DNA from: an uncultured Lachnospiraceae bacterium
Lineage (GTDB): Bacteria; Bacillota; Clostridia; Lachnospirales; Lachnospiraceae
Reading direction: 5' to 3'
Length of the DNA: 64,000 bases
Assembly (NCBI GenBank): GCA_900546495.1
Contig: URDN01000008.1
Span: forward strand, 6,904-70,903
The position numbers and the translations under genes are program-made. Positions 43,770-51,737 of this stretch are shown here, piece by piece. How positions within the stretch are numbered: position 1 is the stretch's first letter; each line of letters starts with the position of its first letter. The notes under the pieces are model-generated. The model made no database searches, had not been told where the DNA came from, and saw nothing but the letters and a program-made list of their open reading frames with translations.

Positions 43770-45080
43770 TCAATCTTCCATTTTGCAGCGAAATCTGTTT
43801 TCATATTCCTGTTTCAGACTTTCTCTGAACTCAGGCGCTGCGATATGAATCAACTGGCGTGCACGCTCTTTTAACGTACACCCATGCAATTTTGCTATTC
43901 CATATTCTGTTACGACATAATCTACATCACATCTGGATGTCGTAACTGCTGCTCCTTCGGCAAGCAACGGTACAATTTTGGAAATGGTCCCTTTTGCTGC
44001 CGTGGCAGGCATTGCCATAATCGTTCTGCCACCTTTTGACATATTCGCTCCACGGACAAAATCAACCTGACCACCGACACCGGAGATCTGTTTTAAACCT
44101 ACAGACTCGGAACAGACCTGTCCCATCAGATCCACTTCCACACAGGAATTGATGGATACCACATTGTCATTCTGGCAGATCACACGCGGATCATTTACAA
44201 TATCCACCGGTTTCATCTGAACCATCGGATTATTATCCACAAAATCATATAATTTCCTGGTTCCCATCAGGAAAGTTGCCACGCACTGACCCTGATCAAT
44301 CTGTTTGCATTTGTTGGTTATGACACCTGTCTGAATCAGATCTACCACTCCGTCAGAAAACATTTCTGAATGGATTCCCAGATCTTTTTTATCTTTCAAA
44401 AACATCAGTACCGCATCCGGAATCGCTCCGATTCCAAGCTGCAGACAATCTCCATCTTTTACTAAGGATGCGATATTTTCACCAATTTTTTTCTGCACCT
44501 CACCGATTTTCGGTGGCTGAAGTTCGATCAGATCCGTATCTTCCGGAACAATGTAATCTAATTTTGATATATGGATAAAATTATCTCCCAATACCCTTGG
44601 CATATTTGCATTTACCTGTGCAATGCGGATATCCGCGCACTCAGCTGCTGCCTTTGTATAATCGCAGGATACGCCAAGAGAGCAGTAACCATGTTCATCC
44701 GGAGCGCTTACCTGCATCAGAACTGCGTTTACATGCATATCATTCCGAAGCAGATCTGGCACTTCTGAGAAAAAGACCGGCGTAAAATCTGCTCCTCCTT
44801 CTTCTACTGCTTTTCTGGTAGAACCACCGACAAACAATGCATTGTGTCGAAAATGTGCAGACATCTCCGGTGCACAATATCCGGCTTTTCCCATGGCAAC
44901 CATATGGACAACTTCTATCTCTTTCCAGTCATATTTTTCAGCAGCTTCCGTCATTGCATCTGTGAGAATGACCGGTTCTGCACAGGCATGCGCTACAACG
45001 ACCCGATCTCCGGAATGGATGTGGGATATTGCTTCTTTTGCCGTACAGATCTTTTGTTTATATACTTCTTTCCAGTTCAT
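43770..45080 (-). CDS. cat2: 4-hydroxybutyrate/butyryl CoA-transferase
   Basis: 436 residues. Very close in pattern to Clostridium kluyveri Cat2/AbfT as I recall it. Shared stretches include VVHMVAMGKAGY, FRHNALFVGGSTRKAV, NMPRVLGDNFIHISKLDYIV, LQLGIGAIPDAVL, FLMGTRKLYDFVDNNPMV and SGVGGQVDFVRGANMSKGG. The enzyme moves CoA from acetyl-CoA or butyryl-CoA to a hydroxy acid or acetate through a glutamyl-CoA intermediate. With the adjacent 4-hydroxybutyrate dehydrogenase it completes conversion of succinic semialdehyde to 4-hydroxybutyryl-CoA. No dehydratase (AbfD) is in the window. Confidence 0.88.
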   Translation of the reverse strand: MNWKEVYKQKICTAKEAISHIHSGDRVVVAHACAEPVILTDAMTEAAEKYDWKEIEVVHMVAMGKAGYCAPEMSAHFRHNALFVGGSTRKAVEEGGADFTPVFFSEVPDLLRNDMHVNAVLMQVSAPDEHGYCSLGVSCDYTKAAAECADIRIAQVNANMPRVLGDNFIHISKLDYIVPEDTDLIELQPPKIGEVQKKIGENIASLVKDGDCLQLGIGAIPDAVLMFLKDKKDLGIHSEMFSDGVVDLIQTGVITNKCKQIDQGQCVATFLMGTRKLYDFVDNNPMVQMKPVDIVNDPRVICQNDNVVSINSCVEVDLMGQVCSESVGLKQISGVGGQVDFVRGANMSKGGRTIMAMPATAAKGTISKIVPLLAEGAAVTTSRCDVDYVVTEYGIAKLHGCTLKERARQLIHIAAPEFRESLKQEYENRFRCKMED

Positions 45081-45131
45081 AAAAACTCCCCATTTCTTAC
45101 AGAACCCATTACTACTGATTTTTCTTATAAA

Positions 45132-45166
45132 CCTGGCAAACGAAACACCTGATTTCGTCTGCCGGG
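45132..45166. terminator. Hairpin between 4hbD and cat2
   Basis: Stem CCTGGCA-ACGAAA / TTTCGT-TGCCGGG with T5 on the plus-strand side and TTTATAA on the minus side. In a leftward operon it would act as a partial attenuator between 4hbD and cat2. Confidence 0.6.
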
Positions 45167-45182
45167 TCTGTTTTTAATTTTA

Positions 45183-46295
45183 TCAGTAAAGCTCACGGTA
45201 TATTTTAATCAGTCTGTCTCTGTCTAACGGAACAAAATTATTTGCCAGCAGACGCTGCTGATTTTCCAATACGGAATCTGCAAATTCTTCGATCTCAGAC
45301 TCTTTCATGCCATACTCATGTAACGGTTTTTTCTGAATGATCACATTCAGCAATTTTTCAAGCTCCTCATAGACGTCTTTTGCGTCACAGCCAAGAATAT
45401 GTGCAATAAATTTATTTAAAACTGCGATCTCCCCATCGGTTTTCAGTTCCATATAATTTTTCATAACTCCGGTAAACATTGCATAATTGGATTCTCCATG
45501 TGCCACATGATAAGTAGCACCAAGTGGATAACTCATTGCATGAACAGCTGCGCAGCCTGCATTTGCAAATGCGATACCCGCATAGTTGGATGCCATCAGG
45601 AACTGGCTAAGAAGCGGAATACGTGCCTCTTTGCCTTTTTCTGCGATCTCTTTATAACCGTTTAAGATCATGCTGATAGCCTGATATCCAAGCAGTCTTG
45701 TTGTCTCATTTCCCTTCGGGGAAAGGCTGGACTCAATGGCATGGATCAGTGCATCAATAGAGCTCGTTGCAAATACGCCAAACGGAAGTCCTTCCAGTAA
45801 CTCCGGAATAAGTACGGCGGTGTCCGCATACATCTGATCTACCGCCAGACCTTTTTTCGTTCCTCTGCTGTTTAATGCAAGGATGGAAATATTGGTCACT
45901 TCAGAACCCGTTCCACAGGTCGTTGGAATCAGAATCAGTTCTTTGTCTTTGATTGGTGGAATCTTGCCATCATACAGATCCAGTATCGGAGAAAGGTTTT
46001 TCAGTGCAAACAGTTTGGAGATATCAATGACGGTTCCACCACCAATGGCAATGACACGTTTGTGCTCGCCCCGAATATCTTTGTACATTGCTTCCACCAT
46101 ATCATCAGACGGTTCGCCTGCTCCGTATTTTTCCTGAAAAATCACATCACAATCCAGCTTCATGTCCTCAAAATACGGATTATAAATGTATTCATTTGTA
46201 ATAACCAGATCACCTTTCCCAGGTTTGAATTCTTCTACAAATTCTTTTGCTGTATCATATTTAAAAATGGTTGGTTTTAACATTAATTCCTGCAT
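45183..46295 (-). CDS. 4hbD: 4-hydroxybutyrate dehydrogenase (iron-type alcohol dehydrogenase)
   Basis: 370 residues. Motifs GGGTVIDISK (NAD binding), LILIPTTCGTGSEVTN, and the metal His/Asp set (SSIDALIHAIES, CAAVHAMSYPLG, YHVAHGESNY) fit group III iron alcohol dehydrogenases. It aligns by eye along its whole length with C. kluyveri 4HbD (KYDTAKEFVEEFKPGKGDLVITNEYIY, YGAGEPSDDMV). It would reduce succinic semialdehyde to 4-hydroxybutyrate, or the reverse. Reduction of another small aldehyde such as acetaldehyde, released by the adjacent complex, is the alternative. Confidence 0.9.
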   Translation of the reverse strand: MQELMLKPTIFKYDTAKEFVEEFKPGKGDLVITNEYIYNPYFEDMKLDCDVIFQEKYGAGEPSDDMVEAMYKDIRGEHKRVIAIGGGTVIDISKLFALKNLSPILDLYDGKIPPIKDKELILIPTTCGTGSEVTNISILALNSRGTKKGLAVDQMYADTAVLIPELLEGLPFGVFATSSIDALIHAIESSLSPKGNETTRLLGYQAISMILNGYKEIAEKGKEARIPLLSQFLMASNYAGIAFANAGCAAVHAMSYPLGATYHVAHGESNYAMFTGVMKNYMELKTDGEIAVLNKFIAHILGCDAKDVYEELEKLLNVIIQKKPLHEYGMKESEIEEFADSVLENQQRLLANNFVPLDRDRLIKIYRELY

Positions 46296-46316
46296 TTGTT
46301 CTCCTTTCGCCGATGC

Positions 46317-48056
46317 TTAACAGTTAATTGCCCGGCCATAGAAAGCTGCCATAAATGCTTCCGGCATTGCCTCAGAAACTGTCGGATGCGGATGGATGGC
46401 TCCGATCACTTCTTCTGCAGTTGCTTCCAGATTCATTGCTACAGAGATTTCTCCGATTATATCTGTCACATGTTTGCCGTACAGATGTACACCAAGAATT
46501 TCTCCCAGTTCTTTATCCAGAATTACTTTTACGATTCCGTCGGTATCTCCCTCAACAAGAGATTTACCATTTGCCATCATCGGAAATTTGCCGACCTGAA
46601 TGTCATAGCCTTTTTCTTTTGCCTGTTTTTCTGTCAGACCAATGCAGGCTATTTCCGGATCCAGATAGATACAGGATGGGATTCTTCCATAATCCATCTC
46701 ATGACCGCCTTTGCCACAGATGTCTGCTACTGCAACAAAACCTTCGTGGGATGCGGTATGTGCCAGCATAACTTTTCCGTTTACATCACCAATAGCATAA
46801 ATATTCGGGATATTTGTACGCATATGACCGTCTGTCTTAATCGCTTTTTTCTCAAACTCAATTCCGATGCCCTCTGCATTCAGTCCGTCGGTGTTTGCCA
46901 CACGTCCAACTGCCATCAGTACAACTTCTGCCTCTGCGGATTTTTCTTCTCCGTTGTATTCATAAATAACGCTGTTGTCTTTTACTTTCTGCACTTTTGC
47001 GCCATTACAGAAAACTACACCGTTTTTCTCCATACGTTTTTTCGCCATGTCGGATACTTCTTCATCCACCATCGGCAGGATGTGATCCATCAGTTCCAGA
47101 ACAGTCACTTTGGAACCAAGATGTGAAAATACATGTGCAAACTCAATTCCGATCACACCACCGCCGATGATCGCAATGGTCTCCGGAAGCTTATCTATAT
47201 TTAATGCTTCGCGGCTTGTGATTACATTTGTATTGCCTTCCAGTGGAATAAACGGCGGCATAAATGTGTTGGAACCGGTAGCAATAATGAAGTACTCAGA
47301 TGTATAAGTTTTTCCTTCTACTTCGATGGTATGTGTATCCACAAAGGAAGCATGACCGTTGATGATCGATACTTTATTCGCGCGTAACAATCCCTGTACG
47401 CCGGTTGTTAAAGTCGTTACTACACCGTTTTTGCGATCCTGCAACTTCTTCATATCTACTTTTAATGCAGATTGATCTACTCCGAAGATTGCAAATTTCT
47501 CTGCTTCTTTCATTTCGGTATACAGATTTGCGGTACGAACCAGTGTCTTTGTCGGGATACATCCCTCATTCAGACATACACCACCGAAATGTTTTTCTTC
47601 CACGATGGCTGTTTTTTTGCCGGACTGTGCGGATTTGATCGCAGTCTCATAACCGCCAGGACCAGCACCGATCACGATCACTTCGTAATCGTATGTTCCG
47701 GAAGCTGCTGCCGGAGCCGGTGTCGGTTCTGCTGCTTTTGCAGGTGCTTCTTCCTGTACCGGAGCCGGTGCATCCACCTCTGCGCCTGCTGCCGCCAGTG
47801 CTGCGTCCGCATCCTCGCTCGGATCGCCGACAACGGCGATCGGGGTGAATACGTCAGCAGTTTCACCTTCTGCAAGGACAATTTTTAATACGGTTCCATC
47901 TGCGGTAGCTTCTACCGGCATCGTTGTTTTATCTGTATTGATTTCAAAAAGGACCTCACCTTTTTTGATGCTTTCGCCTTCTTTTCTGTGCCATTTTACC
48001 AACTCGCCTTCATCCATATTGAAACCGAGTTTTGGCATGATGATTACTTCTGCCAT
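46317..48056 (-). CDS. lpdA: Dihydrolipoyl dehydrogenase with N-terminal lipoyl domain (E3)
   Basis: 579 residues: lipoyl domain 1-77 (Lys43 in INTDKTTMP), Ala/Pro linker about 90-120, then the flavin disulfide reductase. That part has GAGPGGY (FAD), redox CLNEGC (Cys161, Cys166), GGGVIGIEFAHV (NAD), IYAIGDVNG and the C-terminal HPHPTVSE catalytic His-Glu. It reoxidises the lipoyl groups of the E2 core. Its own lipoyl domain is nearly identical to that of E2, suggesting recent duplication. Confidence 0.93.
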   Translation of the reverse strand: MAEVIIMPKLGFNMDEGELVKWHRKEGESIKKGEVLFEINTDKTTMPVEATADGTVLKIVLAEGETADVFTPIAVVGDPSEDADAALAAAGAEVDAPAPVQEEAPAKAAEPTPAPAAASGTYDYEVIVIGAGPGGYETAIKSAQSGKKTAIVEEKHFGGVCLNEGCIPTKTLVRTANLYTEMKEAEKFAIFGVDQSALKVDMKKLQDRKNGVVTTLTTGVQGLLRANKVSIINGHASFVDTHTIEVEGKTYTSEYFIIATGSNTFMPPFIPLEGNTNVITSREALNIDKLPETIAIIGGGVIGIEFAHVFSHLGSKVTVLELMDHILPMVDEEVSDMAKKRMEKNGVVFCNGAKVQKVKDNSVIYEYNGEEKSAEAEVVLMAVGRVANTDGLNAEGIGIEFEKKAIKTDGHMRTNIPNIYAIGDVNGKVMLAHTASHEGFVAVADICGKGGHEMDYGRIPSCIYLDPEIACIGLTEKQAKEKGYDIQVGKFPMMANGKSLVEGDTDGIVKVILDKELGEILGVHLYGKHVTDIIGEISVAMNLEATAEEVIGAIHPHPTVSEAMPEAFMAAFYGRAINC

Positions 48057-48065
48057 GACGCCCTC

Positions 48066-49406
48066 CTACAGTAAGATTTTTAACGGATTTTCCAGCAGTT
48101 CTTTCATATACTCTACAAACTGAGAAGCTAACAGTCCATCGATCAGTCTGTGATCAACAGAAAGCTGGATGTTCATCATCGGACGGATCACAATCTTATC
48201 CTCACCATCTTCTTCGATGACAACTGGTGTCTTACGAACAGAGCTGATGGAAAGGATTGCTGCCTCTGGTGGATTGATAATTGCAGTAAAGTTGCCAATA
48301 CCAAACATTCCAAGGTTGGAAATTGAGAACGTTCCGCCTGAATACTCCTCCGGTTTCAGATGGCCTTCTTTTGCACGGTCAACCAGATCTCTGTTTTCTT
48401 CAGAAATGGCTGTCAGCGTTTTCTCCTGTACATTTTTGATTACAGGAACGATCAGACCATTATCACCAGCGACTGCCACACCGATATTGGTACTCTTATA
48501 TGTCACGATATTGCCATCTACCAGTGAAGAATTAATTCCCGGGAATTTCTGTAATGCTTTGCTTGCTGCATAAACAAGGATGTCAGATACTGTAATTTTT
48601 CTGTCAGATACTTCGTTCATCTGTTTACGGAAAGCAGTCATATTTGTTGTATCTACAGCGTCTGTAAAATACAGATGCGGTGCGGTAAATTTGCTCTCAG
48701 CAAGTTTATCACCGATAATCTTACGTACTCCCTTGTAAGGAACAGAAGAAAGAATCTTCTTGTCCGGATTTTCTGCTGATGTTGCCGCCGGAGCTGCACT
48801 TGCTGCTTTCTCCACATCGGCTTTCATAATCTTGCCGTTGACGCCGGTTCCTGCTACAGCAGCGAGATCCACACCACTCTTTTCTGCCAGTTTTCTTGCA
48901 AGTGGTGATGCTTTGATATCTTTCGCTGTGATGCCGCCTCGGAAACCTGTTCCTTTGATATCTTTTAAGGATGCAGGATCAATCCCCTCATCTTTTACCA
49001 GTTTCTTTGCCTTCGGTGTCAGTTTCAGATCTTTGACATCCACTGTCGGAGCTGCTTCTGTGGCTGTTGCAACAGGTGCCGCGTTTTCTTCCTCAGCAGG
49101 TGCTGCCGGAGCGCTTCCACCTTCTGCACCGTCACCATAAGCTGCCAGTGCTGCGTCTGCATCTTCTCCTGCTGCACCAACAACTGCGATCGGAGTAAAT
49201 ACATCTGCATATTCGTTTTCTCCAAGCAGTGTTTTTAATAACACTCCGTCACCGGTTGCTTCCACCGGCATCGTTGTCTTATCCGTATTTATCTCAAAAA
49301 GCACTTCGCCTTTTTTTACTTCTTCGCCGACAGCTTTGCACCAGCGTACCAGCTGTCCCTCGTCCATATTAAATCCGAGTTTCGGCATACAGATTACTTC
49401 TGCCAT
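48066..49406 (-). CDS. acoC: Dihydrolipoamide acyltransferase (E2) with two E1/E3-binding domains
   Basis: 446 residues: lipoyl domain 1-77 (Lys43 in INTDKTTMP), Ala/Glu-rich linker, two consecutive peripheral subunit-binding domains, then a catalytic domain about 215-446 with SVDHRLIDG (His419). The binding domains are LTPKAKKLVKDEGIDPASL..FRGGITAKDI at about 129-164 and ASPLARKLAEKSGVDLAAV..NGKIMKADV at about 166-200. One binding domain is usual, so two is uncommon. It transfers the acyl group made by E1 to CoA. Acetoin-type is inferred from the E1 subunits and AcoR-like neighbour. Confidence 0.88.
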   Translation of the reverse strand: MAEVICMPKLGFNMDEGQLVRWCKAVGEEVKKGEVLFEINTDKTTMPVEATGDGVLLKTLLGENEYADVFTPIAVVGAAGEDADAALAAYGDGAEGGSAPAAPAEEENAAPVATATEAAPTVDVKDLKLTPKAKKLVKDEGIDPASLKDIKGTGFRGGITAKDIKASPLARKLAEKSGVDLAAVAGTGVNGKIMKADVEKAASAAPAATSAENPDKKILSSVPYKGVRKIIGDKLAESKFTAPHLYFTDAVDTTNMTAFRKQMNEVSDRKITVSDILVYAASKALQKFPGINSSLVDGNIVTYKSTNIGVAVAGDNGLIVPVIKNVQEKTLTAISEENRDLVDRAKEGHLKPEEYSGGTFSISNLGMFGIGNFTAIINPPEAAILSISSVRKTPVVIEEDGEDKIVIRPMMNIQLSVDHRLIDGLLASQFVEYMKELLENPLKILL

Positions 49407-49430
49407 TTTTCTGTCCTCCCAATTTTATAC

Positions 49431-50405
49431 TTATAACATCTCTTTGATTGCTGCGTAGATTTTCTTGTCATCCGGAATCAGCGGGAACTCCAGAGCCGGG
49501 CTGAATGGAAGCGGAACATCTGCAGTACCGAGACGTTTTACCGGTGCTTCCAGATCATAAAATACTTCCGGCATGATTCTGGTCGCGATCTCGCCGCTGA
49601 TACCAAAGCTCTCATGTCCTTCATCTACGATGAGCAGTTTTCCTGTTTTCTTCACAGATTTGATGATTGTGTCTGTATCAAGAGGTACAATCGTTCTCAG
49701 ATCAATATGGTCAACAGAAATGCCTTCTTTCTGTAATTTCTTAATTGCTTTCTCTGCTTTTACAGTCATGATAGAGTCTGTTACAACTGTAATATCATCA
49801 CCCTCGGATACCATTCTTGCCTGTCCGAATGGGATGGTATAATCCTCGTCTTCCGGAACATCAAACTTGGTTGTGTAAAGCATTTTATGCTCGAAAAATA
49901 CAACCGGGTTGTTGTCACGGATTGCTGTTTTTAACAATCCTTTTGCCTCTGCTGCTGTGGACGGAACAACAACTTTCATACCAGGACAGTGAGCCACCCA
50001 TGCATGGAAAGACTGGGAATGCTGTGCTGCGGAAGAACGACCGCCACCGATCGGCATACGGATAACCATCGGAACACTTACCTGTCCACCGGACATATAG
50101 GTAATTTTTGCCATCTGGTTACAGATCTGATCCATACAAACCATCATAAAGTCACCAAACATCAGTTCAACTACCGGACGAAGTCCACGTAAGGCAGCTC
50201 CGACTCCCATGCCGACAAATCCCTGCTCAGAGATCGGTGTATCTTTACATCTTAAATCTCCGTACTTGTCCATCAGACCTTCGGTACATTTGAAGTTTCC
50301 ACCAAGGAATCCAACATCCTCACCCATATTAAATACAGTGTCATCTCTTGCCATTTCTTCATCTAATGCTTCCCGAACGGCATCTCTATACATCATATTT
50401 TTCAT
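49431..50405 (-). CDS. acoB: 2-oxoacid/acetoin dehydrogenase E1 beta
   Basis: 324 residues with transketolase-like pyrimidine-binding domain (REALDEEMARDDTVFNMGEDVG, ISEQGFVGMGVGAALRGLRPV) and C-terminal transketolase domain (DLRTIVPLDTDTI, VDEGHESFGISGEIATRI). It forms the thiamine-diphosphate active site with E1 alpha. Pyruvate or branched-chain versions are similar; acetoin is favoured by the sigma-54/AcoR setting. Confidence 0.87.
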   Translation of the reverse strand: MKNMMYRDAVREALDEEMARDDTVFNMGEDVGFLGGNFKCTEGLMDKYGDLRCKDTPISEQGFVGMGVGAALRGLRPVVELMFGDFMMVCMDQICNQMAKITYMSGGQVSVPMVIRMPIGGGRSSAAQHSQSFHAWVAHCPGMKVVVPSTAAEAKGLLKTAIRDNNPVVFFEHKMLYTTKFDVPEDEDYTIPFGQARMVSEGDDITVVTDSIMTVKAEKAIKKLQKEGISVDHIDLRTIVPLDTDTIIKSVKKTGKLLIVDEGHESFGISGEIATRIMPEVFYDLEAPVKRLGTADVPLPFSPALEFPLIPDDKKIYAAIKEML

Positions 50406-50421
50406 TTTTCTATTCCTCCTC

Positions 50422-51378
50422 TTAATCTACAAATACGTCGGTATAGGCTTCTGCCATATCCGGATATGGACTTTCTTCTGCAAATTTACATGCTTCCTGA
50501 ATCTCTTTTTCTACCATCTCTTTGATTTCTGCAATTTCTTCGTCTGTCAGAAGTTTCTTATCCTCAAGGATCTTCAGTGGTTCTTTTGCTTTCCACTCTT
50601 CTACTTCTTCCTCTGGACGATACAGACCAGGATCACCTACGTGATGTCCCTGCCAACGGTAAGTCATACACTCAATAATAGTAGGTCCGCCGCCTTTTCT
50701 TGCTTTTTCTACTGCTTTCTGTGCTTCTTCATATACTTTAAATACGTCATTTCCATCAATTGTGATACCTTCGATACCGTATCCTGCGGCACGTTTTGCA
50801 ATATGATACTCTTTTGTTACACGACGGATATCTACAGAAATACCATACAGGTTATTTTCTACAACATATACGATCGGGAGATCCCATGCTGCTGCCATGT
50901 TGATACTTTCATGGAATGTTCCTTCATTGGAAGCGGAATCACCAAAAAAACATACAGTAACTTCGTCCGTTCCTTTATATTTGGATGCATATGCCGATCC
51001 GGTTGCGATCGGGATCTCTCCACCTACAATACCGTTTGCTCCAAGGATTCCTTTGTCCATTGCCATGATATGCATGGAGCCGCCCTTTCCTTTGGAATAT
51101 CCGGTTGCTTTTCCAAGGATCTCAGCCATCATCTTGTTCAGATCTGCCCCTCTGGAAACCAGATGTCCATGTCCACGATGTGTACTTCCGATGAAGTCAC
51201 GCTCTTCTAATGCGCCACATACACCGGCTGCCACGGCTTCTTCCCCCAGATACAGATGTGCCAGTCCCGGCATCAGACCTCTTTTGTAAAACTCAAATAC
51301 TTCTTCCTCAAATCTTCTTGTCCGATACATAATTGTGTAAAACTCTTTTGCTTTCTGTTTTTGTTCCTGCTTTGTCAC
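50422..51378 (-). CDS. acoA: 2-oxoacid/acetoin dehydrogenase E1 alpha
   Basis: 318 residues. Thiamine-diphosphate motif GDSASNEGTFHESINMAAAWDLPIVYVVENN is visible in parts (GDSASNEG..NN), plus STHRGHGHLVSRGADLNKMM and GYSKGKGGSMHI, a block typical of AcoA-type E1 alpha. It is the first gene after the sigma-54 promoter at 51436-51451 and has GGGAGGAAGG before the ATG. The complex would oxidatively cleave acetoin to acetaldehyde and acetyl-CoA, or decarboxylate a 2-oxoacid. Confidence 0.87.
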   Translation of the reverse strand: MTKQEQKQKAKEFYTIMYRTRRFEEEVFEFYKRGLMPGLAHLYLGEEAVAAGVCGALEERDFIGSTHRGHGHLVSRGADLNKMMAEILGKATGYSKGKGGSMHIMAMDKGILGANGIVGGEIPIATGSAYASKYKGTDEVTVCFFGDSASNEGTFHESINMAAAWDLPIVYVVENNLYGISVDIRRVTKEYHIAKRAAGYGIEGITIDGNDVFKVYEEAQKAVEKARKGGGPTIIECMTYRWQGHHVGDPGLYRPEEEVEEWKAKEPLKILEDKKLLTDEEIAEIKEMVEKEIQEACKFAEESPYPDMAEAYTDVFVD

Positions 51379-51435
51379 GTCAAACCTTCCTCCCTTTCAA
51401 CAATTTGATTGTGATTTTCTTGTTACTCTATATTC

Positions 51436-51451
51436 AGCAAAACTTGTGCCA
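51436..51451 (-). promoter_or_regulatory. Sigma-54 promoter of the acoABCL-4hbD-cat2 operon
   Basis: On the minus strand TGGCACAAGTTTTGCT, a perfect -24/-12 element (GG and GC spaced as required). Predicted start near 51425, about 45 bases before acoA. It requires an enhancer-binding activator such as the product of the divergent gene at 51738. Confidence 0.9.
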
Positions 51452-51536
51452 GTTTTTTTCTGATTATTTTCTGCTTTTTTATCATTTTATCTGATTTTTA
51501 TGTGACATTTTGGCGCACATGTGCTATTATCTTGTG

Positions 51537-51632
51537 TGACACATATTTGTATGGCACACTTCTGGGTGGCACACTTTTGTGCAGCACTCCTTTAAGCGAC
51601 ACACTTTTTGTATTGCAGTTTGTTGTCACACT
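51537..51632. promoter_or_regulatory. 15-bp-period activator site array between acoA and its regulator
   Basis: Five units start exactly 15 bases apart: TGACACATATTT (51537), TGGCACACTTCT (51552), TGGCACACTTTTGTG (51567), CAGCACTCC (51582), CGACACACTTTTT (51597). A further TGTCACACTTTT lies at 51624. Within it GCACACTTTTGTGC is a palindrome. The array lies about 90-190 bases upstream of the sigma-54 promoter, the normal distance for enhancer sites. Confidence 0.7.
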
Positions 51633-51737
51633 TTTATATGATATTTTTGATGTTACATTTTCTGTACAGCAGATGTGTACACATAACACTACTTATAACT
51701 AAATGTAAATGGGATATTTTACAGGCGAGGGGAATTT

